DNA of 64,000 bases from Phialocephala subalpina. Taxonomy: Eukaryota; Ascomycota; Leotiomycetes; Helotiales; Mollisiaceae. Of this stretch, positions 43,439 through 55,244 are shown in pieces. How positions within the stretch are numbered: position 1 is the first letter of the stretch; each line of letters opens with the position of its first letter. The translations under genes were made by a program, and so were the position numbers. The stretch spans positions 2,994,460 to 3,058,459 of the forward strand of contig FJOG01000002.1 in assembly GCA_900073065.1 (NCBI GenBank), written 5' to 3'. Below the pieces are notes generated by a model. That model saw only the letters and a list, made by a program, of their open reading frames with translations, was not told the origin of the DNA and searched no databases.

Positions 43439-45271
43439 TCAATAATTGAAGTCTTCATAATGCACCGACTTTCCATCTAGCCATCCTAGCAGAGTGTTGC
43501 GGAATGTAGTGCCCGTACAGAGATACCAGTGACTCGCACTATCCCCAGAGGTATCATCCTTCGTTATTCTGCGTTTCTCTACACTTGTACCAGTTTCGGA
43601 GAGCTTCTTCCACGCATCGGATTCCTCATCGACCTTACCAGTGACGAACAACTTCGTAGACTTCGCCAAGCCTGGTATGCGCTCGAATGTGTCAATCGCT
43701 AATGGGACATCCTCTCCTCGTACAGTCCAGTATAATTGCACTCGTTCTAACTCGAGGTCACTGGCTTGAGCCAAAAAAGGCGTGATACCAACACCGCCTG
43801 CAACAAAAGAAATCCTCTCATTGTCTTGCTCGATAAAAAACTCTCCTCCGAAGCCTTGTAGCGGGACCTCCAATTCTGATCGGACATTGTGTCTGAACAG
43901 AAAATCCGTGACCGGTCCGACTTTGCGAATCGTGATTTCAAATTGATCATGAGCATCCAAGTTATCCTGCCGCGACGAAACAGTGAAAGTGCGGAGAAAA
44001 TCGTCATTCAGACTCTTCGGGTCATCGTCGCGCATGTGACTATATCCAATGTCCAGCTCATCTGCGAAGCTCAGTGCAACGTACTGTCCTGGTTTCCACT
44101 TGCTTGCCTTGACTGGGTCCGCGATGCGGAAACGGAATCTTCCAATCGTTGGACTGATGATCTTCTTGTCTACTAGCTTTGCAAATATCTGTTTGTTGTC
44201 GCCAGTAATGCCGTGACGAATCTCACTTGAGAGGTACCGAACCGGCGGATTGTATGGCGAGTACTCTCCCTCTTGTCCTCGGAATGACAAGGCATCCGTC
44301 ACAAATCTTGCTCCTTCAACTGTGATCTTCACGGCAAGATTCGTGTGTGCAATCAGGTCCCTAGCAGCTTTCCCTGCCAGTATTTCCGTCTTCCCAGTGA
44401 TATATAGGACATCGCCCGTGTTAAAATCAGGGAAAACAAGTCCTGCTTGTGGGGTCGATTCGAGGTTGCCCAGAGTTTGATAGAGTCGGTTCCCAGAATA
44501 TTCGGGGTATACTAACGTCAGCCCGTCCTCATTGTTCGAAAGTATCCTGACAAAGCCTGGTGGCCCGCCGCGGTGATTTGTATCCATGTCTGATTCGTGG
44601 TTCGAGGAGCTTATAAAGAACAGGTCGGATCTTTCAATAACATCAATTGCGGATTTGGGTAATGGCAGATCGTTTGTGACAAGCTTTGGCTTCGGTAGAT
44701 GAGGGATAATGTGTTTCTTGTTCAGGTATTTTGGACAATTTCCTGTGTAGTGTCAGTTTTAAAAGTCGGGTTTAATGACTTGACATTGCTCACCCAAGGA
44801 CTGCTCGATTTTCACAACGAGTTGCACCTCCCCAAGACCCTCTTCAGTCGCTGATAGAGCTCCAGCAACCATTCTCCCATAGAGCTTGACTCTTCGTCTG
44901 GTCTCAAGGTCGATACCAAGTGCGCTCACCATCTTGCCCACGCCCTTTTCCTGGTAGACCTCGCCATCTGCGATGTCTCCCAGAAGCATCTTCAGAACCG
45001 GGTCGAGCTCTCGATTGACAGTGGTCTTTACACCAATAATCGACTGGGCCACAGGTTGAGAGAAACCTGCCTCGCCTCCCCACAATGTTGTCCATGGTCG
45101 ACCTTGAGAATCCAGTGCACCCACAGCAATCAGAGGTGATCGAACGAGGATATTCGTGGCATGAGGTGTGAGGTAGGGTTGTGTAGGGTTGTCCATATGT
45201 GGCACTCGCATACGCTTGTGCATTTCCTCCTCTCCTGCGTGCCATGCTGTTGATGCTTCGTAGAAGGCCAT
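43439..45271 (-). CDS. PNPOx-like plus FAD/NAD(P) ferredoxin-reductase flavoprotein
   Basis: Exons 45271-44794 and 44742-43439 give 593 residues (51-nt GTGAGC intron, phase 1). The first 340 residues carry split-barrel FMN-binding (PNPOx-like) elements (SPLIAVGALDSQGRPWTTLW, LVYPEYSGNRLYQTLGNL, TGDVLYITGKTEIL). The C-terminal half is a ferredoxin-NADP reductase module. WKPGQYVALSF and LRTFTVSS bind FAD, FVAGGVGITPFL binds NAD(P), and the end LDGKSVHYEDFNY is typical. This two-domain architecture is common in filamentous fungi and annotated as oxidoreductase; the substrate is unknown. A MITE lies 267 bp upstream of the start codon. Confidence 0.88.
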
Positions 45272-46463
45272 CGTGTTTGTGTCTGTGGTAAAAGCAAGCC
45301 GGACTGGTCAACTCGCGTTCGAGGAAGATGAGAACCAGAGGAGAGGGCTTAATAGTGGTAATGAGAGCATGGTTCTGCGCGTCGATGGAGGTCGAGAGGA
45401 GGGCGAGAGCCCAAGAAAGTGCGTCTTGATGAATAATACCATTATCCAGCTCGAGGCCAGCTCGGTGTTTGGCCAGAGATGCGGGGTTGTGAATGAGAGG
45501 CCTGAAGGTGCAGTGAGGTGTCAGCCACCCGACGCTAAAATTCCGGAATTGATTAGAATAGCATGAGGCCGCAAGGCAGCAACATTTTGACAGCCAAATC
45601 TGCTCATGCCGCATTATCTCGCCGAAATAGTTGACTGAGAAAAAGTCACGATATCAATACAAAGTGCAATTACAGCGCAGCTAGTTTACAATTTTTATAA
45701 TTTTAAAAAGTACATTCAAATCGCATTAATTATACAAAAATTATAAGGCTATTATTTTATTAATTTTATCTAATGGGTAGTTGTTGCAAAAAGCTCTTTT
45801 TTAGTACAGCGAGAAGGAGAATTGCGCTTATTAAAATGGCATGAGTGCCAGAAAACTTTAGGTTACAAGGGCTGAGTTGTGTGTGTTGGTGCCTTGTGGC
45901 CTCATGCCATTCTAATCGTATCCGAAATTCCGCCTTAGAAACTCTATTTTAGGCTTCACTTCCTCCAACTTCACTCCACCAAAGAGCAAACACATCATCA
46001 ACATGGGACGCATATGCTTGCATCAATGCTGCGCAGAATGAGTGCTTCAAGTAACGCGTCAGCTCTTACCAACTTTGTCGATATTCCTGCTACATCTCTC
46101 CTACGAGGAGCGGCTGTTATGCATGAGAGAGAGTGTGTGAGTGAGATTCGGGATCTGGACATTCGCACGACCTTTGCTCCTCGATGTGCCTCGATTGGGC
46201 TTGCTCCCAAGGCTAAGATAGTGCCAACACAGCGAAGATATCAAATTGGAGGTAGTTACAAGACTTCGGCATCAAATTGAGTCCTCCAATCTCAGGACGT
46301 CACGCATTATTCGACAGAAGATAACCAACAACAAAAGCTTATCTTAGTGCCTCAATTTGCTCCTTCGTCTTAGCTTTCACCCTCATAAAATACCCCTACC
46401 CCAGGATACAAAAGACACCTACGTACGAGATACCAGCGGATCCTATCCTGATCCATAGGTCAG
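45272..46463. other. Intergenic with a 391-bp MITE
   Basis: It contains the inverted-repeat element at 45539-45929. An 88-codon plus frame at 46014-46280 shows no family signs and was not accepted as a gene. Confidence 0.45.
45539..45929. mobile_element. MITE-like element, ~50-bp imperfect TIRs
   Basis: The left end GATTAGAATAGCATGAGGCC (45551-45570) is inverted at 45898-45917 with one change. Similarity extends outward to AATTYCGGA and inward through GCAAGGCASCAACA. A subterminal CTCATGCC word also recurs in both arms. The interior (45680-45780) is very AT-rich and non-coding. No clear target duplication was seen, so the exact ends are approximate. Confidence 0.75.
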
Positions 46464-48143
46464 CTAATTTCCGTCCTCCTCGGTATCACTCGACAACACC
46501 ACGATTCTAGCTGCTTGATTGCTCCCAAACCTCAATCCTGCCTTGCAAAGACAGTCTCGATATACTCCTAGGAGTTGCATGATCGTACCGCCAATGGCGA
46601 CGAAGACGGAAAAGGCAAACAGCAAAGCCGCCAGCACATATATCGGCCATTTGATCCAGTGCGTCTTCTCATCGTCATCTCCGTTATGGTAGAACCAGAA
46701 AATGATCAGGACAATCTGAGAGATTCCATGGCATAGTATGGTCGTCGCCCGACATCCAAACCCGACTCTGGGTGTGTTGTAACTGATCGAGAACGCAAGA
46801 CCATAGATAACTGCAACAGCCGTGGTTGCAAGAACGCAAGAGAGTAGACTGAGCCCCTTTGAATTTATAATGGACCTGATATGGGGATGGATTGGCTTTT
46901 CATCGCCGCCAATCTTTCCGGCATCAACGATAGCTTCATTTACCCAGTTTCGAGCACATCAAGGTCGATTGAAGATCCAGACCGAACGGTGCTGCGACTC
47001 GTACAGCGAGAAGAAACCTCTCAACATCTCCTTCGCCTTTTCGACATAAGGCGTGTCAAAAATGCTCTCGTTCGTCCACGGATTGTTCAGCCCCGGGACA
47101 CAGCAGCACGAGGTAGCCGTCAACACTATCAACCCGTACCACAAACCGAACGCGATTGCGTGAGCGGTGTCATTGTCGCCCAACCTTGAGTCGGCATCAA
47201 AGATCGAGTAGGTGTATGCGCCAAGATAGAATACAACAGGAGCTCCAATCTGGACACCGTATGACATTTGTTGGCCGAGAAGCTGGCGCAGTTTCTCTTT
47301 GGTCTTGGAGACATCGGACGCATTACAGATCTTATCGGCAACGTCATCAACGAGATCATTTGCTTCTCGACGATTGAGGTCTTCTCGGGGTTTGAAAGTT
47401 GCTACTAAAGTCACAGCAAGGGCATGGCTTGCTTCTGCTCGAGAATACCTTACACCGACTTTCTCGATGCTTCTCAATATTCTCCAGTCTTTGAGATCCT
47501 CATCGGGTGCTCTAACCATTATCGGTCTAGCAAGTCCAAAACTCTATTATTCGCAAGATCTCGGAGCTAGCGTTCCTTGTTACATACATCTCAAAGTGGA
47601 GAGCGTCCCAAGGAACTCGGGCTATTTAGCACTCCCGAAACAAAGGGCTAATGGGAAGATTGCTCTGGAAAGGTGGACTTACATCATAGTCCAGATCAAG
47701 ACGTCAAATACCAGCAAGAAGAGTGCGAAGATCAACCACAGAAAACTGACGATTATGTGGTGGTTGAAGAACGGAGCTCCTCGAGGCACTCTATAGTTTC
47801 GAGGGATGACGAGGACGAAGACGACTGCTGGAAGCAGGAAGCCGGCTAGGGGTCCCACCCATTGATTCAGCACCTTGACATCGGACATTTGCTAGCCAGG
47901 CCATCGTTCAATGCAAAGTGGCAGAGAAATGTTGACATTCAGCGCTGGCGGGATCAAGCGCGAGTACGACTGCCCGCGCTGCAGTTGCGACTCGTTCGCG
48001 AGCGATTCGTTCGCGAGCGATAGATTCGCCAAGATCGACTCGTTCACGATTGTCCAACGTGCTTGAGTGAAATCCTCATGTACGTTCGTAGCTGCGACTC
48101 TAGCAGCCGCGAAGAGAACACTAAAAATCTGTTTCCTACGCAT
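46464..48143 (-). pseudogene. Multispan membrane protein gene with two in-frame stops
   Basis: The ATG at 48143 starts a signal-like segment (MRRKQIFSVLFAAARVAA), followed by NES repeats (LSLANESLANES) from 15-bp tandem units and NVNISLPLCIERWPG. TAG at 47894-47892 then interrupts a frame that continues MSDVKVLNQWVGPLAGF with a membrane span. A GTAAGT intron (47692-47527) leads into a long exon with several spans (FYLGAYTYSIF, LWYGLIVLTATSCCC, IYVLAALLFAFSVFVAIGG). A second stop, TGA at 46957-46955, falls inside FNRP-CARNWVNEA. The frame stays protein-like to 46464. Both stops fit single C-to-T changes (CAG, CGA). A short GTCAAC intron could skip the first stop, but nothing obvious removes the second. 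The family is fungal and its function unknown. Confidence 0.65.
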
Positions 48144-49294
48144 CGTGGGGACCGTGCTTGTCGCAGTGATGGTGTGGATAAGGCTCAACTTTTTGGATGG
48201 CGCGTCTGACCACAATTGCGGAGATACTCAACTAGGAGAATGAAGTGAAAACAGTCATTCAATGCGACTTGGCTGACTCCTTGAAGCGTTGATAGTCACC
48301 TTCGAAATTATGATTCAGAATATTCCAAAGCGGTGGAGGCTGAGGTGCATCATCGTCACTCAACTTGTCTTGAGGGAAGGGCTGTGAGGGATGTTGTTTG
48401 CTAGGGCGTTTCCTTACATATTCAGATCCCGAGGCGGTACAATATCTCGAGAACAGATACTCCCGGACAAGGCTGCCAATGAGATGGCGCCCTTGAACAG
48501 GGTATTGGTAAATGGTAAGTATAGGACGATGCTCTCAAAGTTTTGTTGCTTTTGTTCTTGCAATTGTGGCTGAGATTAATTCATCTCACTTGCCATCTAT
48601 CATGCGGGCAGCTATGCTGTATTTATAGGAAGCAATCTCGTTTCAGCATCTCGATTGCTACTTAAGGTCGAGTGCTTCTGATGTTAGAAGAGCGAGGCTC
48701 GGTGCTAGGTCTGTTGAGTTGCGGTCGCACTCGGTACATACTTTGAATTATCACGAAGCTAGTTCAACTTCATGATTTTTTGTGCCTGGGTTGACGTCCC
48801 AAGGTTTCTTCCTCGTGCCAAATGACATCCATAGAGCCAGTAGTTACTGAGATTTCCCCCTCCTTTTAATCAGTCAACGAAGTCTTGTCTGTAAGTGTCA
48901 CTGCTACCTCGATTATCCGCCTTCTCAGGCTACATAATGTGGGCTTAAAAACTTCGTCTATCAACGTATTCTGCAGCGGTGTGGTTCCAAACTTTAAAGA
49001 GTCTCGTCTTGATATTCGTGCTCGCAGAAGTTAATAACCCCTTTCTGATTTTAGTCCAAGGGTGGGGTATCGGAACGGCTCGGCCCGCAGCTGTCTTGTA
49101 TGGTGCAATGTTAATCTAATGATATTGTCATTCTTAAATGAGTCGAATTGACCTCTTCTATCAGGATCTCGAGCCTCCCTCTTTCACATTGAGATACTTT
49201 TCATTTTCAACTTACGCTTGTCAAGACGTTGAACCAAGATCTCCTCACCCATCCAGGCAGTCCGTTATCTAGAACCAATCATCAGGCGATCACG
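48144..49294. other. Intergenic, divergent region
   Basis: No gene or repeat was recognised in this 1.15 kb. The frame upstream of the SDR ATG (from 49229) is leader. Confidence 0.4.
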
Positions 49295-50182
49295 ATGTCC
49301 AACCTCGACATCAGCAACCTTTTCGGAGTAAAAGGCATGGTGGTAGTGATCACAGGTGGGGGAAGTGGTCTCGGTCTCTACGTTGCCAAAGCCCTCGACG
49401 CCAACGGCGCCAAAGCAGTCTATATCATCGGTCGCCGCGAAGAAACACTCAAAAAGGCAGCTGCCCAGGGCGTCAACGGCACCATCATCCCCATCGTCGG
49501 AGACGTCACATCAAAAGATTCTCTTTCCTCCATAGCCGAGCGAATCCAAAAAGAACAAGGCTTCATCAATGTGCTCTTCGCCAACAGCGGCATCATCGGC
49601 GTCGATATCTCCAAGACCTCTTTACCGAAAGATCGCAAGCCAACAATCAAAGAATTCAAAGATGCGATGTGGGAACCCAGTATTGAGGACTTTACTTAAA
49701 CTTTCCACGTCAATGTTTCCGGTGTCTTTTATACGACTCTCGCCTTCCTTGAATTGCTTGACAAGGGAAATAGGAGAGGAAACGTGGAGCAGAAGTCAAA
49801 CATCATAGTCACCTCCTCCATCGCAGGTTTCTCCCGCGCCATCGCCGCCGGCGTCTCCTATAGTGCATCCAAAGCTGGCACCAACCATCTTGTCAAAATG
49901 CTCGCGACATACTTTGGAGATTATAAGATTCGGGTAAATGGGATTGCGCCGGGGATGTTTCCGAGTGAGATGACGGCTGAGCAGAAGCCGTTTATGGATG
50001 GTAATGATCCGACGAAGGAGGGAGGATTGCCGAAGAGTATTGCGCCATTGGAGAGGAGTGGGGTGGAGGAGGATATGGCGGGGACGGCGTTGTATTTAAT
50101 GAGTAGGGGAGGGGCGTATTTGGATGGGTGTATTATTGTGCCAGATGGGGGAAGGTTGGGGAATTTTCCGTCTACTTATTAG
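49295..50182 (+). pseudogene. Short-chain dehydrogenase gene with one in-frame stop
   Basis: The frame from ATG at 49295 to 50182 is continuous and intron-free except for TAA at 49697-49699. The SDR parts are complete: TGGGSGLGLYVAKAL (cofactor turn), FANSGIIG in place of NNAG, FHVNVSGVFYTT, TSSIAGFSRA (catalytic Ser) and YSASKAGTNHL (Tyr and Lys). IRVNGIAPGMFPSEM and the C-terminal YLDGCIIVPDGGR are classical. The stop falls at a position before FHVNVSG where CAA (Gln) would fit, a C-to-T change in a CpA context. The gene is otherwise undamaged, so the lesion is recent, a read-through case, or a sequence error. Confidence 0.8.
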
Positions 50183-50809
50183 TGCGAGCTGTTATGAGCA
50201 TTGAACATAGACGTAGATCATTTGAAATCTGTTTGGTTTTCGCTGTGAGCTACCGATGCCTCAAGGACGGGATGGAAAGAAGTGATGCAATAATAAAGGG
50301 TGCGACGGTCCGTTGGATATTCTACTGCACAGAGATATGCGGGCAACGTGAAATACAGCAACAGACTGAATGAATATGAAAGATCTTAAAATATCTAAGT
50401 TTCTTCGATATAGAGGAGAGTGACACCGCAACAAATCTCACAGTGTACCAAAAAGTGACACACCAAAGTACCAGAGCTGAACTTCGCTGGAACCTGAACT
50501 CTTCAAACGTGTAGCTGTCGAGAAATCAAGTCGAATATACCTCTACACTCCAATGACTATATGCTCGAAGTTTTCTTCCAAGCCCAATTCGATGTACCTC
50601 CGATGCCAGGACAATATCATGCACTCGGAGAGGATTAAAAGGATGGGTAGCACGTGCTCGTTTACGCTAGCTGCGGGGAGAGCTTACACTTTTGCGGACT
50701 AGCTCCAAAAACTTCAAGATCCGTTTCTCGGAACCGCCATCGCATTTCTTACTCCCAGCAAACATGGCAAAATATCCAGCGAGACTTGGGACATTGATAA
50801 CGCGACAAT
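50183..50809. other. Intergenic, no gene seen
   Basis: This lies between two plus-strand genes. No repeat or RNA gene was recognised. Confidence 0.4.
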
Positions 50810-53586
50810 ATGGCTTCCGGCAATGGCCATGATCCTGATCCGATCAGGCGGACGCGACAAGCTTGTGTAAATTGCCGGTGAGTTCGGCAACCCAGCTCCT
50901 CGGAATGTACGACTGTGACACTGACATTCACAGGCGGAAGAAGTCCAAATGTCCGGGCGAGAAGCCACAATGCTCCATTTGCAAACGGCTGGATCAGTCT
51001 TGTAGCTATGAGGCCATGGAGCCGCCGCCTCGAAAGCGTCCGCGGGTGGAGGCGGAAATTGTGTCTTCAAACGGAGACGAGGTGAGAGCTGAATTCGCGG
51101 TGCAGACTATCCGCTTACAAATGTCCTAAGGTCTCGAGGAGATTTGGGTCAATTGAGCAAAAGCTAGAAGAGCTTGCCGCTTCCGTACAGTGAGTGATGG
51201 ACTCTAAAAGACACAACTGATCACGTGCTAACCCTGGAGCAGGAGAGGTACTTCTCGGAGCAATATTCCACTTTCGCCTTTGTTTCGGGAGTCTCAGATA
51301 TCCCGAAGCTCCTGAGACACTCTAATCTCCTCCTTAAGGTGCTTGAATTGAACAGGAACACTGACACCGAGATCTTGACTTAGGTCCGCCGCCTCCAGGC
51401 AGTGCTTCCGCCCCCGCTCTCACCTCCGCGGTGCAGAGTATTCCAACTGGGTTTCAATTATCCGGCATACATGGGAATTTTTCTAACGGGTATGGAACCC
51501 AGAATAATGTGCCTGGAGCAGTACCAAATGCTCCAAGCAGGCAAGAGAATGACCTCCTTCGAAGTCTGTCCGGAGCGGAGACATTGCCACCCGCTGTGGT
51601 GGAAGACGGGGTCATGACATATTTCAAATGTTTCCATGGTCAGCCATATAGGTAGGTCGCTCCCTGCTTTGGTTACTGTTGGAGTTGCTCGACGTGAATG
51701 TCGCAGGAATCCTAGGACATTGTCCTACGCAGAATGTATTAAACGCGAACGCTAACTCGCTGTCGCATAGTCTACTATGCCAGAAATCTCTAATCGGAGC
51801 ACATCGGCCCCTCAATCCCATCGTTCTTGATCCCATGCTAGCCCTTAGCATTCGTTGCTCTTCGCATCCTTTCTGGGCCGACCGCGAGAAATCGAAATCG
51901 TGGATCCGGTCTCTAACGGTAAAATCGTGGCAAGATCTTCTCCAGATGTATGGAGAAGGCCATACTGGCTTGCATTACTTGCAGGGACTTTGCTTGCTGG
52001 CACAGGTTGATTTTGCTGGTAAGTGTAGGAGCTCTATGACCTGTCCAAATTCAACGGTCCGCTCTTTGTAGAACATTGAAACTGTGCTGATATCTCCGCT
52101 GCAGACGGACGTGTTCAAAGAGCGCACACTCAAGTATCGTTGGGCATCCGCATTGCGCAGTCGGCTGGATATCTGTCAATCGATTGCGACGACGGACCAA
52201 AGACTGGGTCCGAAGAAGCTGTGCGCTGCACTTGGACACTATTCATGCTTGACCGGACTTTCAGTATCACTCGAGCAGTATCACCTGTATTGACCTACAA
52301 AGACTTTCTACTTCGGAAGCCCGAGTCTGAGAAGGAACGATCACTCAAAGCTGCCACTTCGATTGTCAGCACCAATGGGCGACAAGCCATCGAACATTCG
52401 GACGAAGAGCAAGACATCGCTGCTCTCATAATAGGAGTTTATACGATGTGGGACGATGCTATTCGATATGTTTTCGGAACTACGAGCAAGAGCACAACTC
52501 CACCATGGCAGCCTGGTTCTGAACTTGCTACAATCGAGTACAGATTTGCTGATTTTGAGCCTGGTGCGATTATCTAAACTCACCTCATTGTCCCAGACTA
52601 ACCAGTACTTCCAGAATTTTCAACTCACCGATATCGTGAAGTCAACTTTCCTCGTCGAGCAATTCACGAACCGCTTCTTCGCCCATATTTTGCGTCATGG
52701 TTATGCTTCCAATTGACCTACATGTCAATACAATGCTGCATGTAGGTCTTGACCCAACGAAATTGTAGTACGAAGTGCACTGATCGATTACAGACATCAT
52801 CCTTTTATCATGTTCATCAAGCTCAAGCATGTCATTCGAAAAGTCCCACCAAGCTTCCTACAGAAGTCCTACAAAAGCTCGCTCATCCACTCCAGATGGA
52901 TCATTAGATTCCTTGATGAGATGGATGAGGCAGGCATGATGCTGTACGACCCTTTCATTGGTTATCTTACAGCAATCGCTGCCACAATACAACTCGAGCA
53001 TACACTATCCAAGCATGCGGACGTTGCGGCAGCTGCCCGACTCAGCTTTCGAAATGCGATACGATTCCTGCGGAAGTTGTCGCAGTACTGGGATAGCATC
53101 CATGAACTGCTCGGAGTGGTTGAGGAGCTCGCAGCTCGTCTTCGACATCGGCACACACTTTATTATTCTCAAGACGATTACGATGGTATCCTGCCGGAAG
53201 TAGAGACTGAAAGAGTTGGATTGGCAGAAGACGACGCTACTCTGATGTGGAAGGTCTTTGATTATGCTTCAATGTCTGCATCGCCGAATAAGAGGCCTCG
53301 CCTGCATGTGGACACTTCGATAAGTCCAGAGAGCAACCGTCACGCTGAGCCGGCCACAACAGTTCCCGATACTGCTCAGAGACCAGCCACTGCATCATTG
53401 GAAACTCCGATCAGTACCACTGGCACCACGAACCTTCAGATGAACAATAATCTGGGATTCGACAACTTGGAAAGTATGGACCTCTCGCTTTTCGACCAGC
53501 TTCCGGAAGACTGGGCCTTCACAATCGATGATTGGACATTGTTTGGTGCGCCTGGATCTACTTACTTCTATAACGAAGGTCCTTGA
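50810..53586 (+). CDS. Zn2Cys6 transcription factor with fungal-specific domain
   Basis: Exon 1 (50810-50877) and exon 2 (50934-51081) give a perfect binuclear zinc cluster, CX2CX6CX6CX2CX6C at residues 19-46, followed by a basic PRKRPR. A short coiled-coil piece (IEQKLEELAASVQ) follows at about 51131-51189. Middle-homology-region segments come later (SHPFW, HYLQGLCLLAQVDFAD, EEAVRCTWTLFMLDR, LIHSRWIIRFLDEMDEAG). The C-terminus is acidic (MDLSLFDQLPEDWAF), as in activators. Junctions between 51190 and 51400, near 51650-51720 and between 52565 and 52800 do not resolve into one clear frame, so undetected introns or frameshifts remain. It is a nuclear DNA-binding regulator; its targets are unknown. 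Confidence 0.75.
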
Positions 53587-54068
53587 ACGTAGTCCTACAA
53601 TAACATCGTTCACATTCAAAACTAGTAGTCTGTCGTTGGTAGCACATGCTCACAGGCCCAGGAAGGCGCAAAGTCGGCGTCTGACCTCGAAAGTGATTTG
53701 CCGAGAGTATCAAATCCCGCGATCGCAAACACCATGCATGCTTAGCGCCTTTCAGAACCAATTGTTTGCTCTCGATAGAGTAATTTTTGACTTTTGTTGC
53801 AAGTCGCAAAAAAGGGCATTCTTTCTTGCATTGCTAGGCCCCGGTCAGGGTGGACGATCGCCCCTTCCCGTTTGGGCCGCCCAATGCGCTCTGGCGGCCT
53901 CAACCACGCGTCGATCGTGGATTGAGTCTTGACAGCCGGACAAGTCAACGGGCCCCTTTGAGGAAACAATCATGATCAAATGCCGCAGCTTGAACATTCA
54001 GTCACGGATCATGAAGGAAGAAGAGCATCTTGGAAAGTTTTTCGCTTGTATTAAATATTATCGTTCAA
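53587..54068. other. Convergent intergenic region
   Basis: This is the 3' flank of the regulator and the dehydratase. Nothing is supported. Confidence 0.4.
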
Positions 54069-55244
54069 TCAAACGCATATCGATATCGTCGGCCGCCTGA
54101 CGGGAGTCCTCGTCATGAAATCCATCGGCCGACTTGCACTCGCAGGAATCTCAGGAATAACCACCCGCTCGCTGCTCGCCCAAGGTACCGAAGCAGAGAA
54201 TCTTTCACGATACTCGTCTAGTAGCCTCGTCGTCACATCACTTCCACCACAGACAGCCACCACGACCTTCTTCTCTCGCCACTCCTCGTCACTCATATTC
54301 CGGCCCATCGAGTGTCTCAAAGCGCCATTGTACACTGCCGCTAGGCCAGCACCGCAGGATATCTCGACAAGCATATCTTCGTCCTCGGCAAACTTCACAG
54401 CTGCCATCGCCGCCTCTGCGTCGCTCAGCACAAAACTGTCAACGTTCGGAAGCTGTGCCAACTCATAAGCCCGCGATGCGACCCGGACAACGCCCAAAGA
54501 AGTCGCTATGCTGGTGATTTCCGGCAAAGCGATGTGCTTCTTCCCTCTCAGACTCGCGTTCAAGCTATCCGCTCCTTGGGTCTCAACAGCCAGAACTCTT
54601 GGGATCTTCCAATCTTTGCGAGGATGTCTTTCCATGGCCATCATGATACCAGTGAGCAAGCTACCACCTCCAACACTACAGACGACACCATCGAATGTTC
54701 CATCATCGGGCATCTGCTCATAGACTTCTTCCAGCATTGACGAAGCACCTTCCCAGATGATCGGGTTGTCGAAAGGAGGGACGTAGACCCCGTGTTGGTC
54801 CTTGGACAATAGGTTTTCCCTCAGGTGTCGATCGGCGTCAACCCACGAAGCTCCAACGCGGTGAACGTCTGCTCCCAGTGCTTGGAGCTTTGCAACCATA
54901 AATGGAGATGTGGCGGTTGGTACGACGACTGTTACGGGGTAGTCCCATGCCTTTGCTGCCGTGGCACAGGCAATTCCAGCGTTTCCACCAGACGAGCAAT
55001 AGTAGTGGAGGTTCGTGAGTTCGGATGAAGATTTTCCGTGTGTTGCGCTTTGCATGAGGTTGCTGATGCCGCGGTATTTGAATGATCCTGAGGGCTGGAA
55101 GTTCTCTAGTTTGAGGAATATTTTACTGCGATGGTGTTAGGGATGGACATGGAGGAAGGTTGGGACGACATACCATCCCGCAATTTTCGACAATGGCTCA
55201 GACTCTATCAGCGGTGTGCGACTCCATAGATGTTCCGACGACAT
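54069..55244 (-). CDS. PLP-dependent L-serine/L-threonine dehydratase
   Basis: Exons 55244-55174 and 55125-54069 (48-nt GTATGT intron, phase 2) give 375 residues. The enzyme deaminates serine to pyruvate or threonine to 2-oxobutyrate in the cytosol. The substrate-side Asn-type loop and the PLP lysine lie in NFQPSGSFKYRG. SSGGNAGIACATAA is the substrate-binding loop, and VVCSVGGGSLLTG is the glycine-rich PLP phosphate loop. CGGSDVTT near the end is the usual C-terminal PLP contact. The Cys in SCGAGLA fits the catabolic serine dehydratase branch (yeast Cha1, animal SDH). The start MSSEHLWSRTPLIES is normal for the family. Its upstream leader overlaps a meaningless antisense frame. Confidence 0.93.

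Noticed and set aside
44904..45614. 236-codon minus frame overlapping the flavoprotein's first exon
   Set aside because: It reads the other frame of a clear PNPOx exon and runs into the MITE terminal repeat.
46014..46280. 88-codon plus frame downstream of the 45-kb MITE
   Set aside because: No family signs; the upstream leader ATG frame ends within 13 codons.
46464..50182. Classic dense RIP over the two stop-bearing genes
   Set aside because: Each gene has only one or two stops and normal base composition; RIP usually leaves many changes and strong AT bias.
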